This document shows positions 1-7,805 of a DNA stretch of 64,000 nt, piece after piece. A program made the position numbers and the translations under genes. Position 1 is the first letter of the stretch, and the number at the start of each line of letters is the position of its first letter. The notes under the pieces were generated by a model. It searched no databases. It had not been told where the DNA came from and saw only the letters and a list, made by a program, of their open reading frames with translations. The stretch comes from Vescimonas coprocola (lineage in GTDB: Bacteria; Bacillota; Clostridia; Oscillospirales; Oscillospiraceae): assembly GCF_018408575.1 (NCBI RefSeq), contig NZ_AP023418.1, positions 958,415-1,022,414 of the forward strand. The letters are read 5' to 3'.

Positions 1-124
1 GGCACTGTGCCGTGAACGGGGCGTGGGCAGCCTGACCGTGTGCTGCGCCCCTTGTGACGAGGCCATGTATCAGGCGCTGGGCTTCAACGTCCCGCTGGGC
101 GTGAGCCGGAGCTGCCTGCTGTAA
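1..124 (+). CDS. GNAT-type acetyltransferase, C-terminal end (partial)
   Basis: Only the last 40 residues lie in the window; the gene starts to the left. The tail has the pattern of the final beta strands of GNAT N-acetyltransferases: a strand ending in CAPCDEAMYQALGF resembles the usual ...N..A..LYE.LGF motif that closes the acetyl-CoA fold. Substrate cannot be inferred. A hairpin starting 12 bases after the stop (136-152) may be its terminator. The family call rests on a short stretch. Confidence 0.5.
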   Translation, partial: ALCRERGVGSLTVCCAPCDEAMYQALGFNVPLGVSRSCLL

Positions 125-135
125 AAAATCAAAAT

Positions 136-292
136 CTCCGGCTAAGCCGGAGGTTTGACGAGGCCCTATAAGGGCCTATTACGGGCGAAGCCCCTTAAGG
201 GGCCCGAAAGGTCTGCCGACCGCATTTCCTTCTCGGGCTACCCCTTAAGGGGTCTTATTTATGCCTTGGATTCTTACTACCCGTAAACGGGT
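136..292. repeat. Cluster of five consecutive palindromes
   Basis: Five inverted repeats sit end to end: 136-152 (CTCCGGC/GCCGGAG), 161-177 (AGGCCCT/AGGGCCT), 182-206 (CGGGC outside a CCCCTTAAGGGG core), 240-253 (ACCCCTTAAGGGGT) and 279-292 (ACCCG/CGGGT). No gene is seen between the acetyltransferase end and base 446. The first may terminate the upstream gene. The rest lack U-runs and look like a small repeated element, next to other mobile-element debris. Confidence 0.7.
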
Positions 293-445
293 CTATAAAT
301 TCCTTTATGCTGATTTAGTCGGATATTTTGTCCTGATAATGTACAATAAATTGCGCAAATTGGAAAATGCATAAAAGAAGACATAGCTTGCAGGCTCTGG
401 CAGAATGAAGTTCCCACACAAACATTCGAAAGGAGACAGCAAACT

Positions 446-620
446 ATGTCCGAGAAAATTATACAGCTGAATGAGGACGGCTTTCGTGAGGTTTTGGGCG
501 CCGCCGAGGGCATGAAAGAGGACAAGACCAGCTGGGTCAGCTTCTTCCAGTGGCTCCGTGGACGCAGCTTGGATGGCGCAAAGCTCATCGTTGGTGACAA
601 GTGCATGGGGATGCTGGGAG
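446..620 (+). pseudogene. IS256-family transposase remnant
   Basis: A short frame starts MSEKIIQLNE, typical of IS256-type transposases, preceded by AAAGGAGA. It then jumps to the internal segment FFQWLRGRSLDGAKLIVGDK, which in intact copies lies some 200 residues further on in the catalytic domain. The family is about 400 residues long, so most of the protein is deleted. Similarity stops near 615, where a LysR-like fragment on the other strand begins. It is a scar, not an active element. Confidence 0.75.
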
Positions 621-712
621 ATGGCGGACTGGGAGAGGTAGTTCTCCTCTATCGCCTGCGAACAGCTGCGCAGCCGCACCACGAACTGGAAGTATTTGAG
701 TTGTCTCAGCAC
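612..712 (-). pseudogene. LysR-family regulator, N-terminal fragment
   Basis: Read leftwards from a GTG at 712 the frame gives VLRQLKYFQFVVRLRSCSQA and then ENYLSQSAISQ. This is the winged helix-turn-helix start of LysR regulators (typically M.L.QLKYF...A...S.S.AAE.L..SQSA.S.QI..LE). The match ends at SAISQ, where the sequence runs into the IS256 remnant near 612-615. The rest of the regulator is absent. A GGGAGTGG upstream of the GTG could be its old ribosome binding site. Confidence 0.6.
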
Positions 713-844
713 TTGCCCACTCCCTTTTCCTGATGCTCTCCCATTGTAACGCAGCACTTCCACAGCGTCCACCGCCTGCGCCCACACCATAGTCCATCCC
801 AAGGAGCGCCTCGCCGCCTGTCATGCGGAAAAATCGTTATGCCG

Positions 845-1201
845 TTACAGCTTCCCCAACTGCTCCGCCCACTGGGCCTCCTTGAAGCCCACCAGAACGA
901 AATCGCCGCCCACCAGCAGCGGTCGCTTCACCAGCATCCCATCCGTGGCCAGAAGCTGCAACATCTCCTCCTCGCTCATGCCCGGCAGCTTGTCCTTCAG
1001 CCCCATGGACTTATACAGCAGCCCGCTGGTGTTGAAAAATCTCTTCAGCGGCAGCCCGCTGCGCTGATGCCACGCAGTCAGCTCCTCATAGCTGGGGTTC
1101 TCCTCCTTGATGTCCCGCAGCTCATAGCTGATGTGGTGCTCATCCAGCCACTTCTTCGCCTTCTGGCAGGTACTGCACTTGGGATAGCAAACAAAAATCA
1201 T
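845..1201 (-). CDS. ArsC/Spx-family thioredoxin-fold protein
   Basis: A 118-residue protein of the ArsC/Spx/YffB family. It opens MIFVCYPKCSTCQKAKKWL, a CxxC redox motif at about residues 9-12 within a thioredoxin fold, and continues with the family block ELRDIKEENPSYEEL and a late LVKRPLL segment (cis-Pro region). These proteins are arsenate-reductase-like oxidoreductases or, as Spx, RNA polymerase-binding regulators of thiol stress. No ars genes are nearby, so the Spx/YffB type is as likely as an arsenate reductase. The start at 1201 follows GGAGGAGA; an upstream in-frame ATG at 1222 would place that site inside the gene. Confidence 0.85.
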   Translation of the reverse strand: MIFVCYPKCSTCQKAKKWLDEHHISYELRDIKEENPSYEELTAWHQRSGLPLKRFFNTSGLLYKSMGLKDKLPGMSEEEMLQLLATDGMLVKRPLLVGGDFVLVGFKEAQWAEQLGKL

Positions 1202-1238
1202 GGTTCTCTCCTCCTGTTTCATTAGATCGTATGAATTA

Positions 1239-1649
1239 CTACCTGCTTTTCTTGTTCCTGTAAATCGGCCGCTCCTGTATTTTCTTTAGGCGATTTTCAA
1301 TAGCCGTCGGCGTCCGTTTTAAAACATTTGCAATCATGTAGATATTAGCTCCTCTATGATGCATTTGGATAAGTTGCCTCTCCTCTTCTTTACTCCAAAA
1401 CTCCATACAACGTGGATATTTTTTTCTATTCTCTTCCCTACGCTGCTTTCTTTCCTGCACCTTTTCTTGCTTAATACGAAATAGGTACTGTTCGTTAGAT
1501 TCGATCGTGCAATGATCCAAAATTTCGATCAATGCATCTTGGATCTTCTCATTTGAACAGCTGTCATTCAGTGGAAGCACTCTGCCGCTGAGCGGGTTAA
1601 TTCCTTTGCTAAGGCTCTCAACCATAGTTCTTGCGAGAAAAGGATCCAT
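1239..1649 (-). CDS. Small SANT/Myb-like helix-turn-helix protein
   Basis: A 136-residue basic protein. The C-terminal third reads FWSKEEERQLIQMHHRGANI followed by a second helix pair ending TPTAIENRLKKI, the pattern of SANT/Myb-like DNA-binding domains. The N-terminal half is unlike anything I recognise and includes a charged KQEKVQERKQRREENRKK stretch that may bind nucleic acid. AGGAGG lies 8 bases before the ATG at 1649. Codon use is much more A/T-rich than in neighbouring genes and it lies beside transposon debris, so recent acquisition is likely. Target and role unknown. Confidence 0.7.
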   Translation of the reverse strand: MDPFLARTMVESLSKGINPLSGRVLPLNDSCSNEKIQDALIEILDHCTIESNEQYLFRIKQEKVQERKQRREENRKKYPRCMEFWSKEEERQLIQMHHRGANIYMIANVLKRTPTAIENRLKKIQERPIYRNKKSR

Positions 1650-1806
1650 ACCATCATCCTCCTGTTGATTTCCTGTGATACACGTTCCAAGGCTGCCCCT
1701 TTCATTCACCCGTACCACGTTGTCATCACAATATACGGCTATCTTTCCTCCCTCAATTATACCGATTCCCCCGCAAAAAGACAACAAAAAATGTGCAGGC
1801 GCTTGC

Positions 1807-1847
1807 TTGCACATTCTTCCCCCGACTGCTACAATGTTAAAAACATT
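1807..1847 (+). promoter_or_regulatory. Sigma-A promoter with dyad at the transcription start
   Basis: TTGCAC (1807-1812), a 17-base spacer and TACAAT (1830-1835) form a good sigma-A promoter for the flavodoxin-ferredoxin gene at 1866. A perfect inverted repeat AATGTT-AAA-AACATT (1833-1847) overlaps the -10 and start site and could be a repressor site. Confidence 0.6.
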
Positions 1848-1865
1848 CTGCGAAGGAGTTTTCAT

Positions 1866-2615
1866 ATGATCCTCTATTTTTCCGGCACCGGCAACAGCAA
1901 ATATGTGGCCCAGCGCATGGCGGAGGCTCTGAACCAATCGCTGCTGAGCATGAATGACTGCATCCGCTCCCACGACACCTCCCCCGTGGAGACGGACGAG
2001 CGCCTTGTGATCGTCACGCCTACCTACGCATGGCGCATCCCCCGTCTGGTGCGGGACTGGCTGCTGGAGACGGAGTTCCCCGGCGCAGCGCAGGTGTGGT
2101 TCATCATGACCTGCGGCAGCGAGATCGGCCACGCCAGCCGGTATAACCGCTCCCTCTGTCAGACCAAGGGCCTGACGGACATGGGGACAGCCCAGATCAT
2201 CATGCCGGAGAACTACATCGCCATGTTTGACGCTCCGCAGGCGGAGGAAGCCCGACGCATCGTGGCCAAGGCCCAGCCGGATATCGACCGTTCTATCGCC
2301 GCCGTCCGGGAGGGCCGCCCCTTTCCCCCGCCCCACGATCGTCTCTATGACCGCTTCATGAGCGGGCCGGTGAACCCCATCTTCTATGCCTGCTTCGTCA
2401 AATCCAGCGCCTTTACCGTTTCGGAGGCCTGCACCGGCTGCGGCCGGTGCGCCCGCCGCTGTCCCACCAACAGCATCACCCTCCGGGACGGCAGGCCCGT
2501 CTGGGGCAAAGGCTGCACCCACTGCATGGCCTGTATCTGCTACTGCCCCACGTCCGCCATCGAGTACGGAAAAAAGAGCCTCGGCAAGCCCCGGTATCAC
2601 TTCGAGGCCCTGTAA
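1866..2615 (+). CDS. EFR1-type flavodoxin-ferredoxin fusion protein
   Basis: A 249-residue cytoplasmic electron-transfer protein. The N-terminus MILYFSGTGNSKYVAQRMA is a flavodoxin FMN-phosphate loop (SGTGNS). The C-terminus carries two 4Fe-4S motifs, CTGCGRCARRCPTNSI and CTHCMACICYCPTSAI, from about residue 190. This domain order is that of the EFR1 family of anaerobes; the redox partners are unknown. GAAGGAG lies 7 bases before the ATG. It is monocistronic, and the next gene is on the opposite strand. Confidence 0.88.
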   Translation: MILYFSGTGNSKYVAQRMAEALNQSLLSMNDCIRSHDTSPVETDERLVIVTPTYAWRIPRLVRDWLLETEFPGAAQVWFIMTCGSEIGHASRYNRSLCQTKGLTDMGTAQIIMPENYIAMFDAPQAEEARRIVAKAQPDIDRSIAAVREGRPFPPPHDRLYDRFMSGPVNPIFYACFVKSSAFTVSEACTGCGRCARRCPTNSITLRDGRPVWGKGCTHCMACICYCPTSAIEYGKKSLGKPRYHFEAL

Positions 2616-2624
2616 GCCCTCCCG

Positions 2625-2780
2625 TCAGGCGATGGCCTCCCGCCACGTTCCCGCAGCGGCAAATTTCCGGTACTGCTCCTGATTCCTCCGGAAGAAGCCC
2701 CGGATGATCAGCAGCACGAACACCGTCGGCACCACGCCAAAGGACAGCAGCAGCACACCCTTTTTATATTGTGTGTTCAT
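2625..2780 (-). CDS. Small single-pass membrane protein, 51 residues
   Basis: A short frame running convergently with the flavodoxin-ferredoxin gene. It starts MNTQYKKGVLLLSFGVV, spans the membrane once (about residues 8-27, rich in V, L, F, I) and ends in a basic/aromatic tail RRNQEQYRKF. GGAGCGGG precedes the ATG at 2780. A perfect dyad operator-like site sits 21 bases upstream. No family is recognised. The start, ribosome binding site and clean membrane segment make it likely to be real. Confidence 0.6.
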   Translation of the reverse strand: MNTQYKKGVLLLSFGVVPTVFVLLIIRGFFRRNQEQYRKFAAAGTWREAIA

Positions 2781-2801
2781 GTCCCGCTCCGTATGTTTGC
2801 C

Positions 2802-2817
2802 TTACACTACTGTGTAA
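2802..2817. promoter_or_regulatory. Operator-like perfect dyad TTACAC-TACT-GTGTAA
   Basis: A perfect 6-bp inverted repeat with a 4-base spacer directly upstream of the 51-residue membrane protein. The shape fits a dimeric repressor (compare the TACAnnTGTA core of the CopY/BlaI group), but no such regulator is encoded beside it. Confidence 0.45.
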
Positions 2818-2872
2818 TATTCAGTCGTTTCATTTTTTCAATAAGACTTTTGAAAAAATTTGCATATCATGG

Positions 2873-2909
2873 AAAGCGCCACCGGAAGATATCTCCGGCG
2901 GCGCTTTTT
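2873..2909. terminator. Hairpin terminator
   Basis: AAAGCGCC and CCGGA on the left arm pair with TCCGG and GGCGCTTT on the right. It lies just beyond the stop of the minus-strand gene at 2952. The T-run is longer on the plus strand (five) than on the minus strand (three). Confidence 0.6.
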
Positions 2910-2951
2910 GGTATACTATTTGGGAAGAATCTTACCTCGTCCAGCCTCACC

Positions 2952-4094
2952 TTATAGGTATTCTGCATAAGCTGCAAGCTTTTCCTCAGCAGCGGCAGCT
3001 TCCTGCCGTATCCTGTCGGCACGGGACAGCAGGGCCGACAATTCATCATATTCCCCTTTATCGACTCCCGTTTTGAGGGAAATGATCCCCGATTTGATGC
3101 AATCACGCCATACCAGCGTAACGGAACGGCTCTTTTCGGGAAATTCCACTTCGATCAAATATTTGCCGGGCCGCCCTATGACCCTCCCAACACCAAAGCT
3201 TCTGTGCGCAATGGGACTGCCCGCAGAGAGTCTTTCTTCAAAGAACTCCTCTGCGTGCTCCAACCTCGCCACCTGCTCCTCCGCCTTTGCCCGTTCCTCT
3301 GCTGCGGCTCTTGCGGCGTCTATCTTTGCCAGATAGGCCTTTCTCTCCTGCCCATTCCTCATGGTATAATGGATACCATCAAACAGGCCGTAGACCGAGC
3401 AGCAGTAAATGATGTCAAACGCCAGAAGATGCAGTGCTTCGTCCGGATGGATAGGACCTCTTGCATAATCTGCCCTGCCCCGGTTTGTTTCCAGCAAAGC
3501 AGGACAATCCCTGATGGCCTTTACAAGCTCATCGCACATCCGGTGATAGACCTGCAAGTCCATCTGGGTGCCGCTGCCCCAGTTGTCATAGAACTCCACA
3601 CAATCAGCGAATCTCTTGGCCTGAAGCGCCTTATACAGATAATAATGCTCCGGGTCGTAGAATCCCGTTATCATCATGGGAAGCCGGATGCCTGCCTGAT
3701 AGCGCCACCGATCCCGATAATATTTTTCATGCATGGTCTGGCAAAAATTCAAGAATCCTGTAAATCGATGGTTTCTTACCTGCAAGTCGCCGCCGTCCGG
3801 CTCCAGCAAGTCACGAAGCGCTTGACGCACCGCCGTCGGCTCACGCTTGGCATAGTCCGACAGCGCATAGAAGGAAAGTTCATAGCGATTGTCGATGGTC
3901 TGTTCCGTCAACTGCACCACATCCACAAGCCGCTTGGGAAAACTGGTATCATCAGCCGCCAAAGCCCTATCTATCATCGGGCGGAACTGCGCTGCGATTT
4001 CCCATTTATATACCTCGTCATGTCCCCCGGTATTCAATTCCGGAAACCGCTTCACATAGCGTCCAAAAATCTGTTCCAGATTTGCACGATTCAT
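2952..4094 (-). CDS. Protein of unknown function with C-terminal Tudor-like domain
   Basis: A 380-residue soluble protein with no recognised family over its first 250 residues, which are rich in aromatic and charged residues (for example FYDPEHYYLYKALQAKRFAD). A coiled-coil-like charged helix follows (about 265-300). After it comes HRSFGVGRVIGRPGKYLIEV, the pattern of the small Tudor-like beta barrel found at the C-terminus of UvrD/PcrA helicases and in CarD proteins. A second charged helix ends the protein. It stands alone with its own terminator. A nucleic-acid-linked role is only suggested by the Tudor-like module. Confidence 0.6.
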   Translation of the reverse strand: MNRANLEQIFGRYVKRFPELNTGGHDEVYKWEIAAQFRPMIDRALAADDTSFPKRLVDVVQLTEQTIDNRYELSFYALSDYAKREPTAVRQALRDLLEPDGGDLQVRNHRFTGFLNFCQTMHEKYYRDRWRYQAGIRLPMMITGFYDPEHYYLYKALQAKRFADCVEFYDNWGSGTQMDLQVYHRMCDELVKAIRDCPALLETNRGRADYARGPIHPDEALHLLAFDIIYCCSVYGLFDGIHYTMRNGQERKAYLAKIDAARAAAEERAKAEEQVARLEHAEEFFEERLSAGSPIAHRSFGVGRVIGRPGKYLIEVEFPEKSRSVTLVWRDCIKSGIISLKTGVDKGEYDELSALLSRADRIRQEAAAAEEKLAAYAEYL

Positions 4095-4259
4095 TCTATC
4101 TATCCTTTCGCCCGGTATATCTTCTGTCTACTGTTTATTATAATACTACATCCAACTATAAATAGCAAGAAATCCCTGTTTCTTACGACATCTAATATTC
4201 TCCCCTCCCCTGCATCTTTCCCTCCTTCACCGCATAGGCTTGTCTGTGAGGTGATACCA

Positions 4260-5390
4260 ATGAAACAGATCCATATACGCCGATTCCTGTCCCTGCTGCT
4301 GGCGGCGCTGACTCTGTGGGCCGCCGCCGTCACCGCCGGGAGCGATTCTGCCGCCGCAGCCCTCCAGCAGCTGCGGCAGGGCAGCCGCCTGCCCCAGCAG
4401 GCGCTGCGCTGGGAGCTGGGGGACTTCTTCGGTCTGGACTCCCTGTCCGCCGTCACGGTGATGACGCTGGCCCAGTCCCCCCTGCTGCTGGCAGGCCGCA
4501 GCACTGTGGCAGCTCTGCTCTCCGCCGGCGTGACCAGAGATCCGCCGGAGCCTGCGGCCCCGGAGTCGCCGGATACGCCCTCCCCCTCCGCAGATCCCTC
4601 CCTCACCGACGGCCTGACCTTTGCCGACAACGGTGTCCCCGCCCAAACCACCGCTCCTACCTCCTCCAAGGGGTACACCGTGGTCAACGGCGTATATCTG
4701 AAAAACTCCTCCGGTACGGAGCTGGATGCTGATGCTCTCGCCGACGGCAGCTTTGCCGCCCAGCTCACCGATGACGGCCCGCAGGTGCTCATCGTCCACA
4801 GCCACGGCAGCGAGGCCTACACCATGCCCGCCGGGCAGGAATACACCCCCACCGGCAGCTTCCGCACCGACAACGATGCCTGCAACGTGGTGCGGGTAGG
4901 CGACGAGATCGCCGCCGCCCTGTCGGAGCGTGGCATTTCCGTCCTCCACGACCGCACCCTTCACGACGTGCCGGACTACAACGACGCCTACCCCCACAGT
5001 CTGGCTTCCGTGGAGGATTACATGGAGAAATACCCCTCTCTGGTGTTCGTGCTGGATGTCCACCGGGACGCCGTCTCCGACGCCGACGGCAACCAGTACA
5101 AGCTGGTCAGCGCCGAGGAGCCCCACGCCGCCCAGATGAGTTTTATTATGGGCAACGCTTACGACGGCTGGCAGGAGAATCTGAAGCTGGCCATAGCCAT
5201 TCAGCAGAACCTCAGCGCCGACTATCCTACCCTCATGCGGCCTATTACGATGCTGAACTACCGCTATAACCAGTTCGTCAGTCCCGGCGCCATGCTGCTG
5301 GAGGTGGGAGCCGCCGGCAACTCGCTGGACGAGGCCCTTTACGCCGCCCGTCTCTTTGCACAGGGCTTTGCCGACACGCTGCAAAGCTGA
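4260..5390 (+). CDS. spoIIP: Stage II sporulation protein P
   Basis: A 376-residue secreted or membrane-anchored cell-wall hydrolase. In the family SpoIIP is an amidase and endopeptidase acting with SpoIID and SpoIIM to thin septal peptidoglycan during engulfment. Residues 1-28 form a signal/anchor (MKQIHIRRFLSLLLAALTLW). A low-complexity Pro/Ser linker lies around 100-130. The catalytic domain has VLIVHSHGSEAY, NVVRVGDEIA and VFVLDVHRDA with the expected histidines and acids, and closes with MLLEVGAAGN. The ATG at 4260 follows GAGGTGAT. It shows that the host makes spores. Confidence 0.93.
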   Translation: MKQIHIRRFLSLLLAALTLWAAAVTAGSDSAAAALQQLRQGSRLPQQALRWELGDFFGLDSLSAVTVMTLAQSPLLLAGRSTVAALLSAGVTRDPPEPAAPESPDTPSPSADPSLTDGLTFADNGVPAQTTAPTSSKGYTVVNGVYLKNSSGTELDADALADGSFAAQLTDDGPQVLIVHSHGSEAYTMPAGQEYTPTGSFRTDNDACNVVRVGDEIAAALSERGISVLHDRTLHDVPDYNDAYPHSLASVEDYMEKYPSLVFVLDVHRDAVSDADGNQYKLVSAEEPHAAQMSFIMGNAYDGWQENLKLAIAIQQNLSADYPTLMRPITMLNYRYNQFVSPGAMLLEVGAAGNSLDEALYAARLFAQGFADTLQS

Positions 5391-5391
5391 A

Positions 5392-5430
5392 AACCACACG
5401 GGACAGAGCACCGCTCTGTCCCGTGTGGTT
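5392..5430. terminator. Perfect 18-bp hairpin terminator
   Basis: AACCACACGGGACAGAGC pairs fully with its complement across an ACC loop, directly after spoIIP. The tail is only moderately T-rich. It separates spoIIP from the convergent padR-like gene. Confidence 0.8.
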
Positions 5431-5445
5431 CGTTCAATTTTCCCG

Positions 5446-5769
5446 TCATAGTCTCTCCCCCGCATCCTCCCTTTCCGCATCCGCCAGACACAACCGCAGA
5501 CGCAGCCGTTCATTCCGGTACGCCCGCTGCCCCTTCTCCGTCAACCGATAGTTCCGCTGCCGTCCCTGCACCGACGTCTCCTGAATGAAGCCCTCCTCCA
5601 GAAAACGCCCCAAGATGGTATACAGCGTCCCCGGCCCCAGACGGACCCGCCCCTCCGTACACCGCTCCGTCCATGCGGCGATCTCCGTGCCACACACCTC
5701 TCCCCGCCGCAGCGCCATCAGCACGTAGAACATGGCCTCCGTCAGCGGTGCGCCCGCTTTTCCTGTCAT
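5446..5769 (-). CDS. PadR-family transcriptional regulator
   Basis: A 107-residue winged-helix repressor. Family marks are the first helix LTEAMFYVLMALRRGEVCGT, the recognition region LGPGTLYTILGRFLEEGFI and the wing QGRQRNYRLTEKGQ. PadR proteins act as dimers that repress stress or efflux genes and usually themselves. A perfect dyad upstream (5792-5808) would suit autoregulation. The usual partner membrane-protein gene is missing downstream; the neighbour there is spoIIP, convergent. Ligand unknown. Confidence 0.9.
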   Translation of the reverse strand: MTGKAGAPLTEAMFYVLMALRRGEVCGTEIAAWTERCTEGRVRLGPGTLYTILGRFLEEGFIQETSVQGRQRNYRLTEKGQRAYRNERLRLRLCLADAEREDAGERL

Positions 5770-5791
5770 AGCTCCCCTCCTACATCGTCAT

Positions 5792-5808
5792 TCGATATCA
5801 TATATCGA
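5792..5808. promoter_or_regulatory. Probable PadR operator TCGATAT-CAT-ATATCGA
   Basis: A perfect 7-bp inverted repeat 22 bases upstream of the PadR-family start codon. Dimeric winged-helix repressors bind sites of this shape, and autoregulation is usual in the family. Confidence 0.6.
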
Positions 5809-5864
5809 TATTGTATCCTTTCCTGTGGGCTCTGTCAAGAAAAATGCAAAATTTACAAAAATTT

Positions 5865-5894
5865 TTGTGGACAACTCTTATAAGCTGTGATAAT
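5865..5894 (+). promoter_or_regulatory. Probable promoter of adenine deaminase
   Basis: TTGTGG (5865-5870), an 18-base spacer and GATAAT (5889-5894) lie about 65 bases before the adenine deaminase start. No purine-riboswitch core is visible in the short leader. Confidence 0.45.
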
Positions 5895-5958
5895 ATGAGG
5901 AATCAATAAAAGAGATACCATCCAGAGCATCCCGCCCGGCGGGAGAAAGGAGCCGTTT

Positions 5959-7686
5959 ATGTCTGTCAAGGAAAGCTATGCCGGCAAGATCAACCGTAAG
6001 CTCAACAAGAAGCTCCACGTCATCGACGTGGCGGCGGGCCGGGCTCCGGCGGATCTGGTGCTGAAAAACGCCACTTACGTCAACGTATTCTCCAATGAGC
6101 TGTGTCACGGGGACATCGCCGTGGCAGAGGGTCTCATTGTAGGTATGGGCGAATACCACGGCAAGGTGGAGGTGGACGTGTCCGGCAAGCTGGTGCTGCC
6201 CGGCTTCATCGACGCTCACATCCATCTGGAGAGCTCTCTGGTGAGTCCCACGGAGTTTGCCAAGGCGGTGCTGCCCCACGGCACCACCACCGTCATCACC
6301 GACCCCCATGAGATCGCCAACGTCATGGGTACCGACGGCATCGAGTATATGCTGCAGGCCACGGAGGACCTGCCGGTGGACGTGCGCTTCATGCTGCCCT
6401 CCTGCGTCCCCGCCACGCCGCTGGACGAGTCCGGCGCCAATCTGGATTACCGTGCCATCGACTCCTTCTATGACCATCCCCGTGTGCAGGGACTGGCGGA
6501 GATGATGAACTATGTGGGCGTGGTCAACGGCGACGGTCAGGTGGTGGAGAAGATCGTGGCCTCTCAGGCCCACCATAAGAAGATCGACGGCCATGCGCCG
6601 GGCCTTTCCGGCAAGGATCTCAACGCCTACATCGCCGCCGGCGTCTACTCCGACCACGAGTGCTCCGATATGGAGGACGCCATGAATAAGCTGCGTCTTG
6701 GCCAGTACATCATGATCCGTGAGGGTACGGCCGCCCGGAATCTGGAGGCTCTCATGCCCCTGCTCACCAGCCAGTACGTGGATCGCTGTATGTTCTGCAC
6801 CGACGACAAGCACCCCAACGACCTCCTGGAAAAGGGCCACATCGACTACATCGTCAAAAAGGCTATCTCCCTGGGGGCCGACCCCATCGTTGCCGTGAAG
6901 GCCGCCTGCCACAACGCCGCTCGGTACTTCCTGCTGAACAACCGTGGTGCCATTGCCCCCGGCTATTTGGGCGACTTCGTCATCATCGACGACTTCCAAC
7001 ACTTCGAGATCGAGATGGTCTATAAACGTGGTGTCCTCATGTACGACGGTCAGTTGCGGGACTTCCCCGCCCCGGAGATCGACCCCTATCTGGTGAAGCG
7101 GGCTCACGACACCTTCCATGTGGCCCACCTGACGGCGGAGGACTTCTCCGACGGCCGTCCCCACGCCGTCATCGGTATGATCCCCGGTGAGATCGTCACT
7201 CAGGATGCCGGCTACGCCGACCACGCCGACCCGGAGCAGGACATTCTGAAGATCGCCGTTATCGAGCGGCATAAGAACACCCACCACATCGGCTTGGGCT
7301 ACATCAAGGGCTACGGCCTGAAGCGTGGCGCCGTAGCCACCTCCATCAGCCACGACAGCCACAACATCATCGTGGTGGGTGCCACCGACGAGGATATGGC
7401 CGCCGCCGCCAACCGCATCGTGGAGAACCGTGGCGGCATCACCGTCATGGAGAACGGTCAGGTGCTGGGCGAGGTGACGCTGTCCATCGCCGGCATCATG
7501 TCCGACGACAGTCTGGTGATGGTGAACAGCGCTCTGGAGGATGCCAAGGACGAGGCCTTCGGTTTGGGCGTCTCCCGTGGCATCGACCCCTTCATGACCC
7601 TGAGCTTCATGGCCCTTCCGGTGATCCCTTCTCTGCGGATCACCACCCGTGGTGTGTTCGATGTCTCCAGTCAGCGTTATATCTGA
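5959..7686 (+). CDS. ade: Adenine deaminase
   Basis: A 575-residue amidohydrolase-fold enzyme that hydrolyses adenine to hypoxanthine and ammonia (EC 3.5.4.2). The metal-binding strand-1 motif GFIDAHIHLESS lies near residues 80-91, GTTTVITDPHEIANV follows, and an acidic motif FCTDDKHPNDLLEKGHI is near 275. Length and the C-terminal domain (HNIIVVGATDEDM, MSLSF-type end) match the Ade family rather than adenosine-deaminase-like enzymes. GAAAGGAG precedes the ATG. With the facing phosphoribosyltransferase and the guanine deaminase at 54.5 kb it makes a purine salvage and nitrogen-release set. Confidence 0.95.
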   Translation: MSVKESYAGKINRKLNKKLHVIDVAAGRAPADLVLKNATYVNVFSNELCHGDIAVAEGLIVGMGEYHGKVEVDVSGKLVLPGFIDAHIHLESSLVSPTEFAKAVLPHGTTTVITDPHEIANVMGTDGIEYMLQATEDLPVDVRFMLPSCVPATPLDESGANLDYRAIDSFYDHPRVQGLAEMMNYVGVVNGDGQVVEKIVASQAHHKKIDGHAPGLSGKDLNAYIAAGVYSDHECSDMEDAMNKLRLGQYIMIREGTAARNLEALMPLLTSQYVDRCMFCTDDKHPNDLLEKGHIDYIVKKAISLGADPIVAVKAACHNAARYFLLNNRGAIAPGYLGDFVIIDDFQHFEIEMVYKRGVLMYDGQLRDFPAPEIDPYLVKRAHDTFHVAHLTAEDFSDGRPHAVIGMIPGEIVTQDAGYADHADPEQDILKIAVIERHKNTHHIGLGYIKGYGLKRGAVATSISHDSHNIIVVGATDEDMAAAANRIVENRGGITVMENGQVLGEVTLSIAGIMSDDSLVMVNSALEDAKDEAFGLGVSRGIDPFMTLSFMALPVIPSLRITTRGVFDVSSQRYI

Positions 7687-7707
7687 CCTCCTCATCCTCC
7701 CCATAGC

Positions 7708-7746
7708 GTGATACCCCCCGGAGCCTTCGGCTCCGGGGGGTATCAC
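7708..7746 (+). terminator. Terminator after adenine deaminase
   Basis: A perfect 18-bp stem (7708-7725 with 7729-7746) closed by a 3-base TTC loop and followed by ATTTTCCC. Confidence 0.85.
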
Positions 7747-7757
7747 ATTTTCCCTTG

Positions 7758-7793
7758 AAAAGAGGGAGGACGCCGCAGCGTCCTCCCTCTTTT
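7758..7793 (-). terminator. Terminator of the phosphoribosyltransferase gene (bidirectional)
   Basis: AAAAGAGGGAGGACGC pairs perfectly with GCGTCCTCCCTCTTTT around a CGCA loop. A- and T-tracts at the two ends let it work for both convergent genes. Confidence 0.85.
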
Positions 7794-7805
7794 CACAGGC
7801 TATTC

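Noticed and set aside
5895-5958. Purine riboswitch before adenine deaminase
   Set aside because: The leader is only about 60 bases and lacks the conserved aptamer core.
5878-7746. A 622-codon frame opposite adenine deaminase
   Set aside because: Antisense composition, and it would cross the strong terminator at 7708-7746.
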